Below the pieces are notes generated by a model. It ran no database searches, was not told the origin of the DNA, and was given only the letters and a program-made list of their open reading frames with translations. Source: Saccharopolyspora galaxeae (GTDB taxonomy: Bacteria; Actinomycetota; Actinomycetes; Mycobacteriales; Pseudonocardiaceae). From it: a DNA stretch of 64,000 bases. The position numbers and the translations under genes were made by a program. This document shows, piece by piece, positions 46,012-55,647 of this stretch (positions are counted from its first letter, which is position 1; every line of letters begins with the position of its first letter). The stretch spans positions 82,594 through 146,593 of the forward strand of contig NZ_JADDUE010000014.1 of the NCBI RefSeq assembly GCF_016526145.1, in the 5' to 3' direction.

Positions 46012-46774
46012 CGTCGATCGTATCCACTTCAGGGAGCAGGGGAGCCAACGGCGGCAGATCCTTCAGCGACGACAGGCCGAGCCGCTCCAAGAACAGCTCC
46101 GTCGTGCAGTACAGGTTCCCGCCGGTCTCCGAATCGGTACCGGCCTCCTCCACAAGGCCGCGCCCTACCAGGGTACGGATGACGCCATCGACGTTGACAC
46201 CGCGTACCGCCGCCACCCGGGAGCGGGTCACCGGCTGGCGGTAGGCGACCACGGCCAGCGTCTCCAGCGCCGCCCGGGTCAGCTTCGAGCGTTGCCCGTC
46301 GAGGAGGTAGCGCTCCACGTAGGGCGCATAGGTCTCGCGCGTGTAGAACCGCCAGCCGTCGCCGACCCTGCGCAGGTCGAAACCGCTCCCGGCGTCGGCA
46401 TAACCCTGCGCCAACCGCTGCAGCGCGGTGCGGATCCGCGCCACCGGCTGCTCCAGCGTGCTCGCCAGCAACTCCTCACCCGCGGGCACGTCCACCACCA
46501 GCAGCAGCGCCTCCAACGCGGAATCCAACGCCTCGTCGGAAGTCAGATCCGGAGGAGCCTGCGAAACCGCCACCGAATCACCTGGTTCGGCCCCGTCCGG
46601 TCCTTGCGCAGTTCCCGAGTCCCCGGCGGCCAGGTCCTCAGCAGCCAGGTCCTCAGCTGCCGGGTCCTCAGCGAGCGGACCCCCCGCGACCGTGTCCTCC
46701 GCGTCATCGGCCGCCTGCGCCGCAACAACACCGGGCAGCTCATCGCCGGGAACGTCGTCGTGCACCGAACTCAC
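46004..46774 (-). CDS. scpB: Segregation and condensation protein ScpB
   Basis: A 256-residue kleisin-associated protein that, with ScpA, binds the SMC ATPase to organise chromosomes. The C-terminal 185 residues form the two winged-helix domains (ALEALLLVVDVPAGEELLAS, LTRAALETLAVVAYRQPVTRSRVAAVRGVNVDGVIRTLVGRGLV). The first 70 residues are an acidic, Ala/Glu/Asp-rich extension with an EDLAA repeat encoded by a 15-nt tandem repeat. GTG at 46774 overlaps the scpA stop (GTGA). Confidence 0.93.
   Translation of the reverse strand: MSSVHDDVPGDELPGVVAAQAADDAEDTVAGGPLAEDPAAEDLAAEDLAAGDSGTAQGPDGAEPGDSVAVSQAPPDLTSDEALDSALEALLLVVDVPAGEELLASTLEQPVARIRTALQRLAQGYADAGSGFDLRRVGDGWRFYTRETYAPYVERYLLDGQRSKLTRAALETLAVVAYRQPVTRSRVAAVRGVNVDGVIRTLVGRGLVEEAGTDSETGGNLYCTTELFLERLGLSSLKDLPPLAPLLPEVDTIDDV
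46627..46680 (-). repeat. 15-nt tandem repeat in the scpB 5' region
   Basis: Three to four in-frame copies of a unit like GCAGCCAGGTCCTCA (plus-strand reading) encode the AEDPAAEDLAAEDLAAGD stretch in the acidic N-terminal extension of ScpB. The repeats are multiples of three, so copy changes would alter only linker length. Confidence 0.65.
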
Positions 46775-47802
46775 CCGTATTCCTCTTCCTCGACACTCGC
46801 CCGCGCCGCGTCCGCCGCCGCCTGCGCCTCCTGCACGCTGCCGCCGACCCAGCTCACCAGCAGGTTCCCCAACGGGTCCTGCTGCTCGAACGCGATCACC
46901 TGCTCCCGGAAGAGCTCCAGCAACGCCAAGAACCGCGCCACGATCTGCACCGTGTGCTCGCAGTCGGCCACCAGCTCCGAGAAGTCCGCCGACCCCTGCT
47001 CGGCAAGCCGCACCCGCAACAGCGCGGCGTGCTCGCGAACCGAGACCTGGTGCTGGTGCAGATGCTCCAGCGACACCGCAGGCGGCGGTTTCGGCCGGAA
47101 CACCGAAGCGGCGACCTCGGCCAGCCGCTGCGGCCCGACACCGATCATCACCTCCGGAAGCAAACCCTCGAACCGCGGTTCCAGCGAGACCGAACGCGGA
47201 TACCGCCGCAGCGCACCGGCCTCCAACTCGCTGAACAACGCCGCCACCTGCTTGTACGCCCGGTACTGCAGCAGCCGCGCGAACAGCAGGTCCCGCGCCT
47301 CCAGCAGCGCGAGGTCCTCCTCGTCCTCGACTTCCGCGGCGGGCACCAGCCGCGCCGCTTTCAAATCCAGCAACGTGGCAGCGACCACCAGGAACTCGGT
47401 GGTCTCGTCCAGATCCCATTGCTCGCCGAGCGCCTTGGTGTAGGCGATGAACTCGTCGGTGACCTTGTGCAGCGCGACATCGGTGACGTCCATCTGGTGC
47501 TGCGAGATCAGTTGCAGCAGCAGGTCGAACGGGCCCTCGAAGTTCTCCAGCCGGACCGTGAACCGCCCCGACTGGTCCGCACCGGAGGCAGCAGGCAGCT
47601 CGGCGTCCTGCGGGGGCGCCGCATCACCGGTGTTCATCTGCTCGGTCAAGTCGGTCGATTCGTCGGTGGGCGCCGGCGACTCATCCGGCGCCGCTGCTTC
47701 GTCCTGCGGTGTCGTCGCCGCACGCTGGAGCGTCGCTGCGTCCTGGGCTGCTGCGTGTTGATCGCCAACGGCGGACCCGGCCCCATGCGGGGAGCCGGTC
47801 AC
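46771..47802 (-). CDS. scpA: Segregation and condensation protein ScpA (kleisin)
   Basis: A 343-residue kleisin. The SMC-neck-binding N-terminal part is FTVRLENFEGPFDLLLQLISQHQMDVTDVALHKVTDEFI (about residues 80-120), preceded by some 80 residues of Ala/Asp/Glu/Pro-rich, probably disordered extension. The C-terminal winged helix (FLALLELFREQVIAFEQQDPLGNLLV) contacts the SMC head. GTG at 47802 overlaps the previous stop (GTGA); an internal ATG near 47640 would remove part of the extension and cannot be excluded. Confidence 0.92.
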   Translation of the reverse strand: MTGSPHGAGSAVGDQHAAAQDAATLQRAATTPQDEAAAPDESPAPTDESTDLTEQMNTGDAAPPQDAELPAASGADQSGRFTVRLENFEGPFDLLLQLISQHQMDVTDVALHKVTDEFIAYTKALGEQWDLDETTEFLVVAATLLDLKAARLVPAAEVEDEEDLALLEARDLLFARLLQYRAYKQVAALFSELEAGALRRYPRSVSLEPRFEGLLPEVMIGVGPQRLAEVAASVFRPKPPPAVSLEHLHQHQVSVREHAALLRVRLAEQGSADFSELVADCEHTVQIVARFLALLELFREQVIAFEQQDPLGNLLVSWVGGSVQEAQAAADAARASVEEEEYG

Positions 47803-48173
47803 TCGCCGCGCTCCTGCCGCAGCCGACGCACCAGCACCGAATCCGCTCCCTGCGCCTCGAAATCGGCCAGCAGCACCGCGACCGCCTCCCGGACGACCCT
47901 TCCCCGGTCGGCCGCGAGACCGTGCTCCGCGCGCAGCGCGAGCCGGGTCTGTTCCAACGCCAGCAACTCCTCGTCGGAGACGTACACGGTGATTTTCGCA
48001 TCGTGCCTGCGCCGGCCCGAGCCCGACCTGCCCTGGCCGTCGGACCTGCCGCGGCCGTCCGGCCCCTGATCGGCTTCGGGAGCACTGCCGGACTGGGATC
48101 GCTCCTGCTCCGCAGCCCGCCCCGTCGTGCGGAACAACTCCGCGGCGCCGGGCAACGTGGCACGGCGCTTCAC
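47799..48173 (-). CDS. Small basic protein with ribbon-helix-helix-like C-terminus
   Basis: A 124-residue protein lying between parA and scpA. Residues 20-58 are rich in Gly, Arg, Ser and Gln and likely disordered. Residues 58-124 (AKITVYVSDEELLALEQTRLALRAEHG...GRVVREAVAVLLADF) resemble a ribbon-helix-helix fold: one short beta strand then two amphipathic helices. Such folds bind DNA as dimers. Placed after a ParA ATPase it could be a ParB-like or regulatory partner, but no known ParB motif is present. GTG at 48173 is 20 nt downstream of the parA stop; its stop overlaps scpA. Confidence 0.75.
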   Translation of the reverse strand: MKRRATLPGAAELFRTTGRAAEQERSQSGSAPEADQGPDGRGRSDGQGRSGSGRRRHDAKITVYVSDEELLALEQTRLALRAEHGLAADRGRVVREAVAVLLADFEAQGADSVLVRRLRQERGE

Positions 48174-48192
48174 CCGGCCACCCCGCGGCGGA

Positions 48193-49134
48193 TCACCGCG
48201 CGATCACCTCGCGCGCCAGCGAGCGGTAAGCCTGCGCCCCCGCCGAACGCGGCGCCCAGCGGGTGATCGGCTCTCCCGCGACCGTCGTCTCCGGGAACCG
48301 GACGGTGCGGTTGATCACGCTGTCGAACACGATGTCCCCGAACGCCTCCACCACGCGGGACATCACTTCCCGCGAATGCAGCGTGCGAGGGTCGAACATG
48401 GTCGCCAGGATGCCGCTGATCTCCAACTTCGGGTTCAGCCGCTCCTGGACCTTCTCGATCGTGTCGATCAGCAGCGCGACCCCGCGCAGGCTGAAGAACT
48501 CGCACTCCAGCGGGATGACCACGCCGTCCGCGGCGGCCAGCGCGTTGACCGTGAGCAGGCCCAGCGACGGCTGGCAGTCGACCAGGATGAAGTCGTACTC
48601 CTTCATCGCCGGGTACAGCACCCGGCCCAGCGTCTGCTCCCGGCCCACCTCGGCGACCAGTTGCACTTCGGCGGCGGAGAGGTCGATGTTGCTCGGCAGC
48701 AGGTCCATGCCCTCCACCGTGGTCGAGCGCACCACGTCCTGGACCTTCACGGAGCGTTCCATGATCACGTTGTAGATCGTCTGCTCGAGTTGGTGCGGCT
48801 GCACCCCGAGGCCGACCGAAAGCGCGCCCTGCGGATCGAAGTCCACCAGCAGCACCCGCCGGCCGTACTCGGCCAGCGCAGCACCCAGGTTGATCGTCGA
48901 CGTGGTCTTGCCGACGCCGCCCTTCTGGTTGCACATGGCCAGCACCGAGGCCGGGCCGTGCCGATCCAGCAGCGGCGGCTCGGGAATGTGCCTGCGCGGC
49001 CTGCCGGTCGGGCCGACGTTGCCATCCTGGTCCAACTCGGCCGCGTCACCCGCGACACCGGGCTTCTCCGGGGCGATGCTCAGGTCGACCGCGCCCCGGG
49101 ACCGCCCTTCGGCGGAGGGCTGCGGTGTCGACAT
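48193..49134 (-). CDS. ParA/Soj-family chromosome-partitioning ATPase
   Basis: A 313-residue ParA ATPase. After a polar 63-residue N-terminus, the deviant Walker A is LAMCNQKGGVGKTTSTINLGAAL, with Walker A' VLLVDFDPQGALSVGLG and Walker B FILVDCQPSLGLL. This is the second chromosomal ParA type found beside scpAB in actinobacteria, not the one paired with parB near oriC. It probably helps position chromosomes or protein complexes together with the SMC-ScpAB system encoded downstream. ATG at 49134 is the start. xerD ends 129 nt upstream on the same strand. Confidence 0.9.
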   Translation of the reverse strand: MSTPQPSAEGRSRGAVDLSIAPEKPGVAGDAAELDQDGNVGPTGRPRRHIPEPPLLDRHGPASVLAMCNQKGGVGKTTSTINLGAALAEYGRRVLLVDFDPQGALSVGLGVQPHQLEQTIYNVIMERSVKVQDVVRSTTVEGMDLLPSNIDLSAAEVQLVAEVGREQTLGRVLYPAMKEYDFILVDCQPSLGLLTVNALAAADGVVIPLECEFFSLRGVALLIDTIEKVQERLNPKLEISGILATMFDPRTLHSREVMSRVVEAFGDIVFDSVINRTVRFPETTVAGEPITRWAPRSAGAQAYRSLAREVIAR

Positions 49135-49263
49135 GGCGCTAGGACTCCTTGTCTGCCGGTGACGATCATACCGATCGGACGAAGCCTAAGTGGCATTCTC
49201 GACCAGCGGCAACGCGCCTCGCCGAGGGGCCCGCGAAATGCGGCCCACCACACCCGGTCGTGG

Positions 49264-50217
49264 TCAAGACCCAGCGCTGAGCGCGCGGGGATGCGCGGTG
49301 GCGTACACCTCACGCAGCGTGTTCACCGTGACCAGCGTGTAGACCTGCGTCGTCGTGACCGAGGCGTGCCCGAGCAGCTCCTGCACGACGCGCACGTCGG
49401 CACCGCCCTCCAGCAGGTGCGTCGCGAACGAATGGCGCAGCACGTGCGGGGAAACCTCACGGGTGATCCCCGCACGCTCCGCCGCAGTCTTCAACGTGTT
49501 CCAAGCGCTCTGCCGCGACAACCTGCCGCCGCGGGAATTCAGGAACACCGCCGACGTCCCCCGCCCGCGCCCGGCCAGCGTCGGACGGGAGCGCACGAGG
49601 TACGCCTGCAACGCTTCCAGCGCGGGGCGCCCGACCGGCACGATCCGCTGCCGGCCGCCCTTGCCGTTGAGCAGCACCGTCCGTTCGCCGGAGTCGACAT
49701 CGTCGACGTCCAGACCCACGGCCTCGGAGATTCGAGCGCCGGACGAATACAGCAATTCCAGCAACGCACGATCCCGCAGTCCGCGCCCGTCCTGCCCGGC
49801 CGCGTTGTCGAGCAGTCGCAGCACCTCATCCACCGGCAACGCCTTCGGCAACCGACGTGAAGGCGTAGGCGGCGACACCTCCCGCGCCACGTCGGCTTCG
49901 ACCCAGCCCTCCGCGTGTGCGAACCGGTGCAGCCCGCGCACCGCCACAAGCGCCCGAGCCGCCGAAGATTGCGCGAGCGCAGGCCGCTGCGCAGCACCTT
50001 CACGGAGTTCGGCGGTGAATTCGGCCAGGTGCCCCGCCCCGACCTCGCGCAACTCGTGAACACCCGACTCCGCCAGATGTGCCCCATAACGCCGCAAATC
50101 GCGCGCGTAGGAATCGAGCGTGCTGCGCGCGGTCCCCCGCTCGACCGCCAAATGGTCCAAATATCCGGCGAAGGCGGCGCGCAGCCCCTCGGGAAGTCCT
50201 TCGGAGGCTTTCACCAC
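49264..50217 (-). CDS. xerD: Site-specific tyrosine recombinase XerD
   Basis: A 317-residue recombinase that resolves chromosome dimers at dif with its partner XerC. The N-terminal SAM-like domain ([29 protein letters not shown]) binds DNA. The catalytic residues are all present: Arg in [15 protein letters not shown], Lys in [12 protein letters not shown], His and Arg in [14 protein letters not shown], His in [11 protein letters not shown] and the Tyr nucleophile in VYTLV. GTG at 50217 (or the adjacent GTG at 50214) follows GGAGGAGG. Gene order beside parA and pyrG matches other actinobacteria, so it is chromosomal rather than mobile. Confidence 0.94.
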   Translation of the reverse strand: MVKASEGLPEGLRAAFAGYLDHLAVERGTARSTLDSYARDLRRYGAHLAESGVHELREVGAGHLAEFTAELREGAAQRPALAQSSAARALVAVRGLHRFAHAEGWVEADVAREVSPPTPSRRLPKALPVDEVLRLLDNAAGQDGRGLRDRALLELLYSSGARISEAVGLDVDDVDSGERTVLLNGKGGRQRIVPVGRPALEALQAYLVRSRPTLAGRGRGTSAVFLNSRGGRLSRQSAWNTLKTAAERAGITREVSPHVLRHSFATHLLEGGADVRVVQELLGHASVTTTQVYTLVTVNTLREVYATAHPRALSAGS

Positions 50218-50430
50218 CGACCTCCTCCGTGCCGGGAACGAACCAGCTGCAGCCTAAGAAACCGTGATGCGCGAGGAACGATCCGCATGGGCACCGATTG
50301 TCCCCCATTCCAGTGAAACTCCCGCAGCGAGTTCACGATCTCGTCGCTCACCAGGGAAGAACCGGACAGCACCGACACAGTCTCGCGGAATCGACACCGT
50401 GCCCGGATGAATCGGTCTACCGTGTTCCGG

Positions 50431-50958
50431 GTGAGCCAACCACGGGATCCCGGCCAAATGCGGATCGGCGACGAGGAACGGTCACAGGCTTCGCAAGCCC
50501 TCGGCGAACACTTCGCAAAAAGTCGGCTGACCGTGGTCGAGTACGAGGAACGGCTCGATCGAGCTCTCCGCGCCGTTACCCGCAACGATCTGATGGCGCT
50601 GTTCGCCGACCTGCCGGGGCCACGCCCGATGGGTCTGCCTGCGCCACCGCAGGCACAAGCGCCGGGACCACCGCTCCCATACCGCCCGACCCCTTACCCC
50701 GGGTACGACGCGCTCATCCGGTCGGGCAAGTCCCGGATCACGGCCGGTGTGCTGCAGATCGTGCTGCCATTCGGCGTGGGGCGGTTCTACACCGGCCACA
50801 CCGGCACAGCCATCGCGCAACTCCTGCTGTTCTTCTTCGGGCTGTTGACCTTCGGCCTTACCAGTGCGATAGCCGCGATCTGGTGCTTCATCGACGGAAT
50901 CGTGCTGCTGGCCAACACAGACAGCACCGACGCAGCGGGACGCCGCCTGAGCTCTTGA
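50431..50958 (+). CDS. DUF1707 and TM2 domain-containing membrane protein
   Basis: A 175-residue protein. Residues about 8-58 are a DUF1707 (SHOCT-like) domain (MRIGDEERSQASQALGEHFAKSRLTVVEYEERLDRALRAVTRNDL). A Pro-rich linker leads to a TM2 domain, two membrane spans (AGVLQIVLPFGVGRFYTGHTGTAIAQLLLFFFGLLTFGLTSAIAAIWCFIDGIVLL). The function is not known. I prefer GTG at 50431 because TACCGT at 50415-50420 could be a -10 for a leaderless mRNA; ATG at 50407 is the longer option. It is divergent from xerD and convergent with the Nudix gene. Confidence 0.82.
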   Translation: MSQPRDPGQMRIGDEERSQASQALGEHFAKSRLTVVEYEERLDRALRAVTRNDLMALFADLPGPRPMGLPAPPQAQAPGPPLPYRPTPYPGYDALIRSGKSRITAGVLQIVLPFGVGRFYTGHTGTAIAQLLLFFFGLLTFGLTSAIAAIWCFIDGIVLLANTDSTDAAGRRLSS

Positions 50959-50964
50959 ACCGAG

Positions 50965-51630
50965 TTACCCGTGCAGCCTCTTGGCAAGGCTGTGCGGACG
51001 ATCCTGCCACTCCGCTTCGGGCGGCCTTGGCTGCGCGCCCGCCCGCACCGCGTGCGCGGCGAGCAGACCGGTGACCGCCGGAGCGTTGACGATCTCACCG
51101 GCGAAGACCATGCGCACCGCCTCGTCGAACGGGAAGCGGCGAATCACCAGGTCGGCTTCCTCATCACCGGTGGCGTCCGGGCGCTGCACATCGGACAACC
51201 CCCGAGCGAGGAAGATCCGCTCGCTCTGGTCGGTGAAGCCCGGCGACGAGGCGATGTCCGCGAGCACCGACCAGGACTCGGCGGCCAGACCGACCTCTTC
51301 GGCCAATTCCCGCTGCGCGGTGTGCAACGGATCTTCACCGGCGACATCGAGCAGTCCCGCAGGCAACTCCCACAACCGCCGACCCAACGGATAGCGGTAC
51401 TGATGGATCAACACGACCTGGTCGGCGTCGTCGAGCACGACCACCGACACCGCGCCCAGGTGCTCGACCACCTCGCGGCGTGCCTGCACACCGCCGGGCA
51501 TGGCCACCTCGTCCGCCCGCAACGCCAGGATCTTGCCGACGTACACGTCCTCGGTCGCCACGGTGCTGAAGCGATGCGTGCCGCCGGTCCGCTCGATCTC
51601 GTTCGCGCCCGCGTTCTCCGTGCTGCTCAC
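50965..51630 (-). CDS. Nudix hydrolase, ADP-ribose pyrophosphatase type
   Basis: A 221-residue Nudix enzyme. The Nudix box is GLLDVAGEDPLHTAQRELAEEVG, with the catalytic RELAEEVG helix that binds Mg2+. The N-terminal VYVGKILALRADEV and VLIHQYRYPLGRRLWELPAG blocks are those of ADP-ribose pyrophosphatases; the latter includes the WELPAG substrate site. It hydrolyses ADP-ribose to AMP and ribose 5-phosphate. GTG at 51630. It lies 20 nt downstream of pyrG, as in M. tuberculosis (Rv1700 after pyrG). Confidence 0.92.
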   Translation of the reverse strand: MSSTENAGANEIERTGGTHRFSTVATEDVYVGKILALRADEVAMPGGVQARREVVEHLGAVSVVVLDDADQVVLIHQYRYPLGRRLWELPAGLLDVAGEDPLHTAQRELAEEVGLAAESWSVLADIASSPGFTDQSERIFLARGLSDVQRPDATGDEEADLVIRRFPFDEAVRMVFAGEIVNAPAVTGLLAAHAVRAGAQPRPPEAEWQDRPHSLAKRLHG

Positions 51631-51650
51631 GCCGCCAGCCTACGGATGGA

Positions 51651-53366
<1,716 letters not shown>

Positions 53367-53560
53367 TCAAGCCGTCGCCGGGCTGAAGTGAACGTGCACA
53401 GGCAGGACGGCCGAATCCGTCTCACCCACGGGATTTCAGCCTAACGCACGATGAACTTCGGGTACACGGCAGCCCGGATGGCTTTGAGCACGTTGACCAC
53501 TGCTGGTCAACCGCCAAAGGTGCACTGCTCGAGGCCCTTCGAACGCCTGCTTCGCACCGT

Positions 53561-54433
53561 TCAGGCTTTGGCCCGGTCCACCTCCTTCTCCAGCAAGCGC
53601 ACCGACTCCTCCGGGTCGAGGGCCGACTCGACAAGCTGGTCGAAGGCATCCTGGTGGACCTGCACGTCCGTGGGCGAGTCCAGCAACGGCCGGACGGCCA
53701 AGGCTGGTCGATACACCACGGCCGGAGGTGAGTCCGCACCGAAGGACAGCACGGTGAACGGGCCGTCGGCCGCCAAGGCACCGGCGGCGAACGGCAGCAC
53801 CCGAAGCGTCACCTCAGCCCTCGCCGCGATCTCCAGCAGACGGTCCCACTGGCCGCGAAGCACGTCCGGGCCGCCGACCACCCTTCGCAACGCCGACTCC
53901 GCAAGTACGAGGTCGAGCGGCACGCCGCCGCTGTCCAAGTTCCGCTGACGGATCTCCAGCGCCTCGAGCGAGCGCTCGGAGTCCGCCGCGGGTTCGGCAG
54001 ATCGGCGAGCCGCAAGCACGGCGGCTGCGTAATCCCGGGTACGCACCAGCTCCGGCAGCACCTCGGTACCGAAGACGCGCACGTCGGCGGCTTCGGCCTC
54101 GAAGCCGATGTAGAGCCTGTCTTCGGGCGGTAGCACGTCGCGATACGAGTCCCACCATCCGCGCCCGCGCGCTTGGTGGGCGAGTGAGACCAGGTGCTCC
54201 CGGTGCCGGCCTTCGGCGTGACAGATGTCCGCGAGGGCGATGACCGCCTCGACTCCGACCGCCTGCCGCGACCCTTCGATCTTGCTGACCTTCGCCTGCG
54301 GCCAACCCAAGCGGTCGGCGACATCGACGTGCGTCAGCCCGGCCGCCCGGCGGAGTTCTTTCAGCTCGGCGGCAAGCATGTGACGCCGGACCGTGGGACT
54401 GGTCCGCTGCCGCTCGGTTTGCGTTTCGTCCAT
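53561..54433 (-). CDS. XRE-type regulator with DUF5753 domain (Scr1 family)
   Basis: A 290-residue regulator. The helix-turn-helix is at about residues 22-75 (LAAELKELRRAAGLTHVDVADRLGWPQAKVSKIEGSR). The rest is a DUF5753 domain with blocks such as ARGRGWWDSYRDVLPPEDRLYIGFEAEAADVRVFGTEVLPEL and LRVLPFAAGALAADGPFTVLSF. These regulators usually sit beside a DUF397 gene and have been linked to development and antibiotic control. No DUF397 gene is adjacent here; the nearest is at 16622. It interrupts the conserved order between pyrG and mctB. ATG at 54433; AT-rich DNA at 54484-54513 likely holds its promoter. Confidence 0.88.
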   Translation of the reverse strand: MDETQTERQRTSPTVRRHMLAAELKELRRAAGLTHVDVADRLGWPQAKVSKIEGSRQAVGVEAVIALADICHAEGRHREHLVSLAHQARGRGWWDSYRDVLPPEDRLYIGFEAEAADVRVFGTEVLPELVRTRDYAAAVLAARRSAEPAADSERSLEALEIRQRNLDSGGVPLDLVLAESALRRVVGGPDVLRGQWDRLLEIAARAEVTLRVLPFAAGALAADGPFTVLSFGADSPPAVVYRPALAVRPLLDSPTDVQVHQDAFDQLVESALDPEESVRLLEKEVDRAKA

Positions 54434-54708
54434 GCCTTGATCTTGGGCCGGCAGATGGGGCAACGTCCAGGAATGTCACCTGATCGAATTATGGCATATC
54501 GAATAATTCTTCAGTCATCCTGGACGGCATGACCTCCCGAACCCGGTCCGGCGCCCGGCTGGAATCCCGTGCCCGGCCCCTCCCCTGGGCGCGGCGCCCG
54601 GCCGCCGCGCGCCGGACCGTCCGGCCGGGCGGCGCGCTCGCGTACGCGCCGCCCGGCGCAAGCCTCGGACCGCGCTACCCGCGCCCGGCACTCGCTGCGG
54701 ACCGGGCC
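54434..54708. other. Intergenic region with AT-rich promoter zone and GC-extreme segment
   Basis: Bases 54484-54513 are unusually AT-rich (TCGAATTATGGCATATCG and nearby) and contain CATAAT on the minus strand, a plausible -10 for the DUF5753 regulator. From 54540 to 54700 the GC content is extreme and holds the 13-bp stem at 54624-54657. I see no gene here: the open frame from 54529 continues antisense into mctB/steA. Confidence 0.5.
54624..54657. terminator. GC-rich hairpin downstream of mctB
   Basis: A perfect 13-bp inverted repeat (GCCGGGCGGCGCG / CGCGCCGCCCGGC) with an 8-nt loop lies 52 nt beyond the mctB stop on the minus strand. There is no T run. It probably ends the recN-steA-mctB transcript. 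Confidence 0.55.
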
Positions 54709-55647
54709 TCAGTCCCTGGCGCCGGGCACCACGCCTTGCGCGGTACCCGCGACGCCGTAGTGCCCGGCTCGATGGTCGAGCTGCTCGCGCAACGCGAGCA
54801 CAGCGGCCGCCATCCCCTGCGGGGTCTCCACATCGTCCACTGTGGAGAGCGCGGCGGCCGTCGACGAGTCCGCCCTGGCAACCCCGACCGCGCCGGCGCC
54901 GGCTGCGGACCCGTAACGGCCGGCGAGTACAGCTCCGGAGCCCGAGCGGTCGAGCTGAGTCGCCAGGCGGGCCACCACGCTCGCACGGCTTCCCGCGTCA
55001 TCTCCGCGTTCCGCACCGCCGGTCAGGACCAGGGCCAGCGGCGCGGGCTGGACCTCGCCGGAGGCCGTGGCGAACCCGCCTTCGCTCAACCCGCCCAGGG
55101 CGGCCGACCGCTCTTCCGGGGAGACCTGAGGCTGTCCGGTCGCCTGGTCCAGCATGGTCAGCGGCCCCAGCAACCCGCCCGTGAGCGTGCCGAGATCCGT
55201 CGCGGTCGGCAGCTGCACCCCGGCGGGCAGCAACCGGGTGACCACCCGGCGCAACTGGTCCGCACGGTCCGGTGCGGCGACCGCCTCGGTGAGCTGCATA
55301 TCACCGGTCACGCGGCCGCCCGCCGCCTCGATCATGCGGCGCGCGCCGTCCCGCTCCTGCTGTGGAACGTCCCACGAGCTGACCAGGACGACTCCGCGGT
55401 CGGCGAGCTGACCCCGCACCGCCATCGGAGCCGTCGCGGCGCTGAAGCGCCGCGCTCCGTCGAGGCGCGCTTGCAACGCCGTGCGTTCGGCGCTCAGCTC
55501 GCCGACCTGGTGGCTCAGCGAATCCCGCTCGCTACCGACGTGGGACAGCAACCGGTCGCTCAACGACGTCGACCCGAGCACGATCCCGACCGCCAGTGCC
55601 AGGAACACCGCGGCCAACGAAACCAGGTGATGCCGCATCGAGATCAC
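54709..55647 (-). CDS. MctB/SteB-family protein (copper-transport or septal protein)
   Basis: A 312-residue protein starting MISMRHHLVSLAAVFLALAVGIVLGS, the standard beginning of MctB (Rv1698) and its homologues, with one N-terminal membrane segment. A coiled-coil stretch (DSLSHQVGELSAERTALQARLDGARR) follows, then a large extracytoplasmic domain rich in Ala, Gly and Thr. M. tuberculosis MctB is linked to copper efflux, while the Corynebacterium homologue SteB works with SteA at the division septum. As steA is directly upstream with a GTGA overlap, the septal role is at least as likely. GTG at 55647 matches the family start. Confidence 0.87.
   Translation of the reverse strand: MISMRHHLVSLAAVFLALAVGIVLGSTSLSDRLLSHVGSERDSLSHQVGELSAERTALQARLDGARRFSAATAPMAVRGQLADRGVVLVSSWDVPQQERDGARRMIEAAGGRVTGDMQLTEAVAAPDRADQLRRVVTRLLPAGVQLPTATDLGTLTGGLLGPLTMLDQATGQPQVSPEERSAALGGLSEGGFATASGEVQPAPLALVLTGGAERGDDAGSRASVVARLATQLDRSGSGAVLAGRYGSAAGAGAVGVARADSSTAAALSTVDDVETPQGMAAAVLALREQLDHRAGHYGVAGTAQGVVPGARD

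Noticed and set aside
49264..50217. Tyrosine recombinase as a sign of a mobile element
   Set aside because: Full XerD similarity, conserved chromosomal neighbours and no attachment-site repeats or phage genes nearby.
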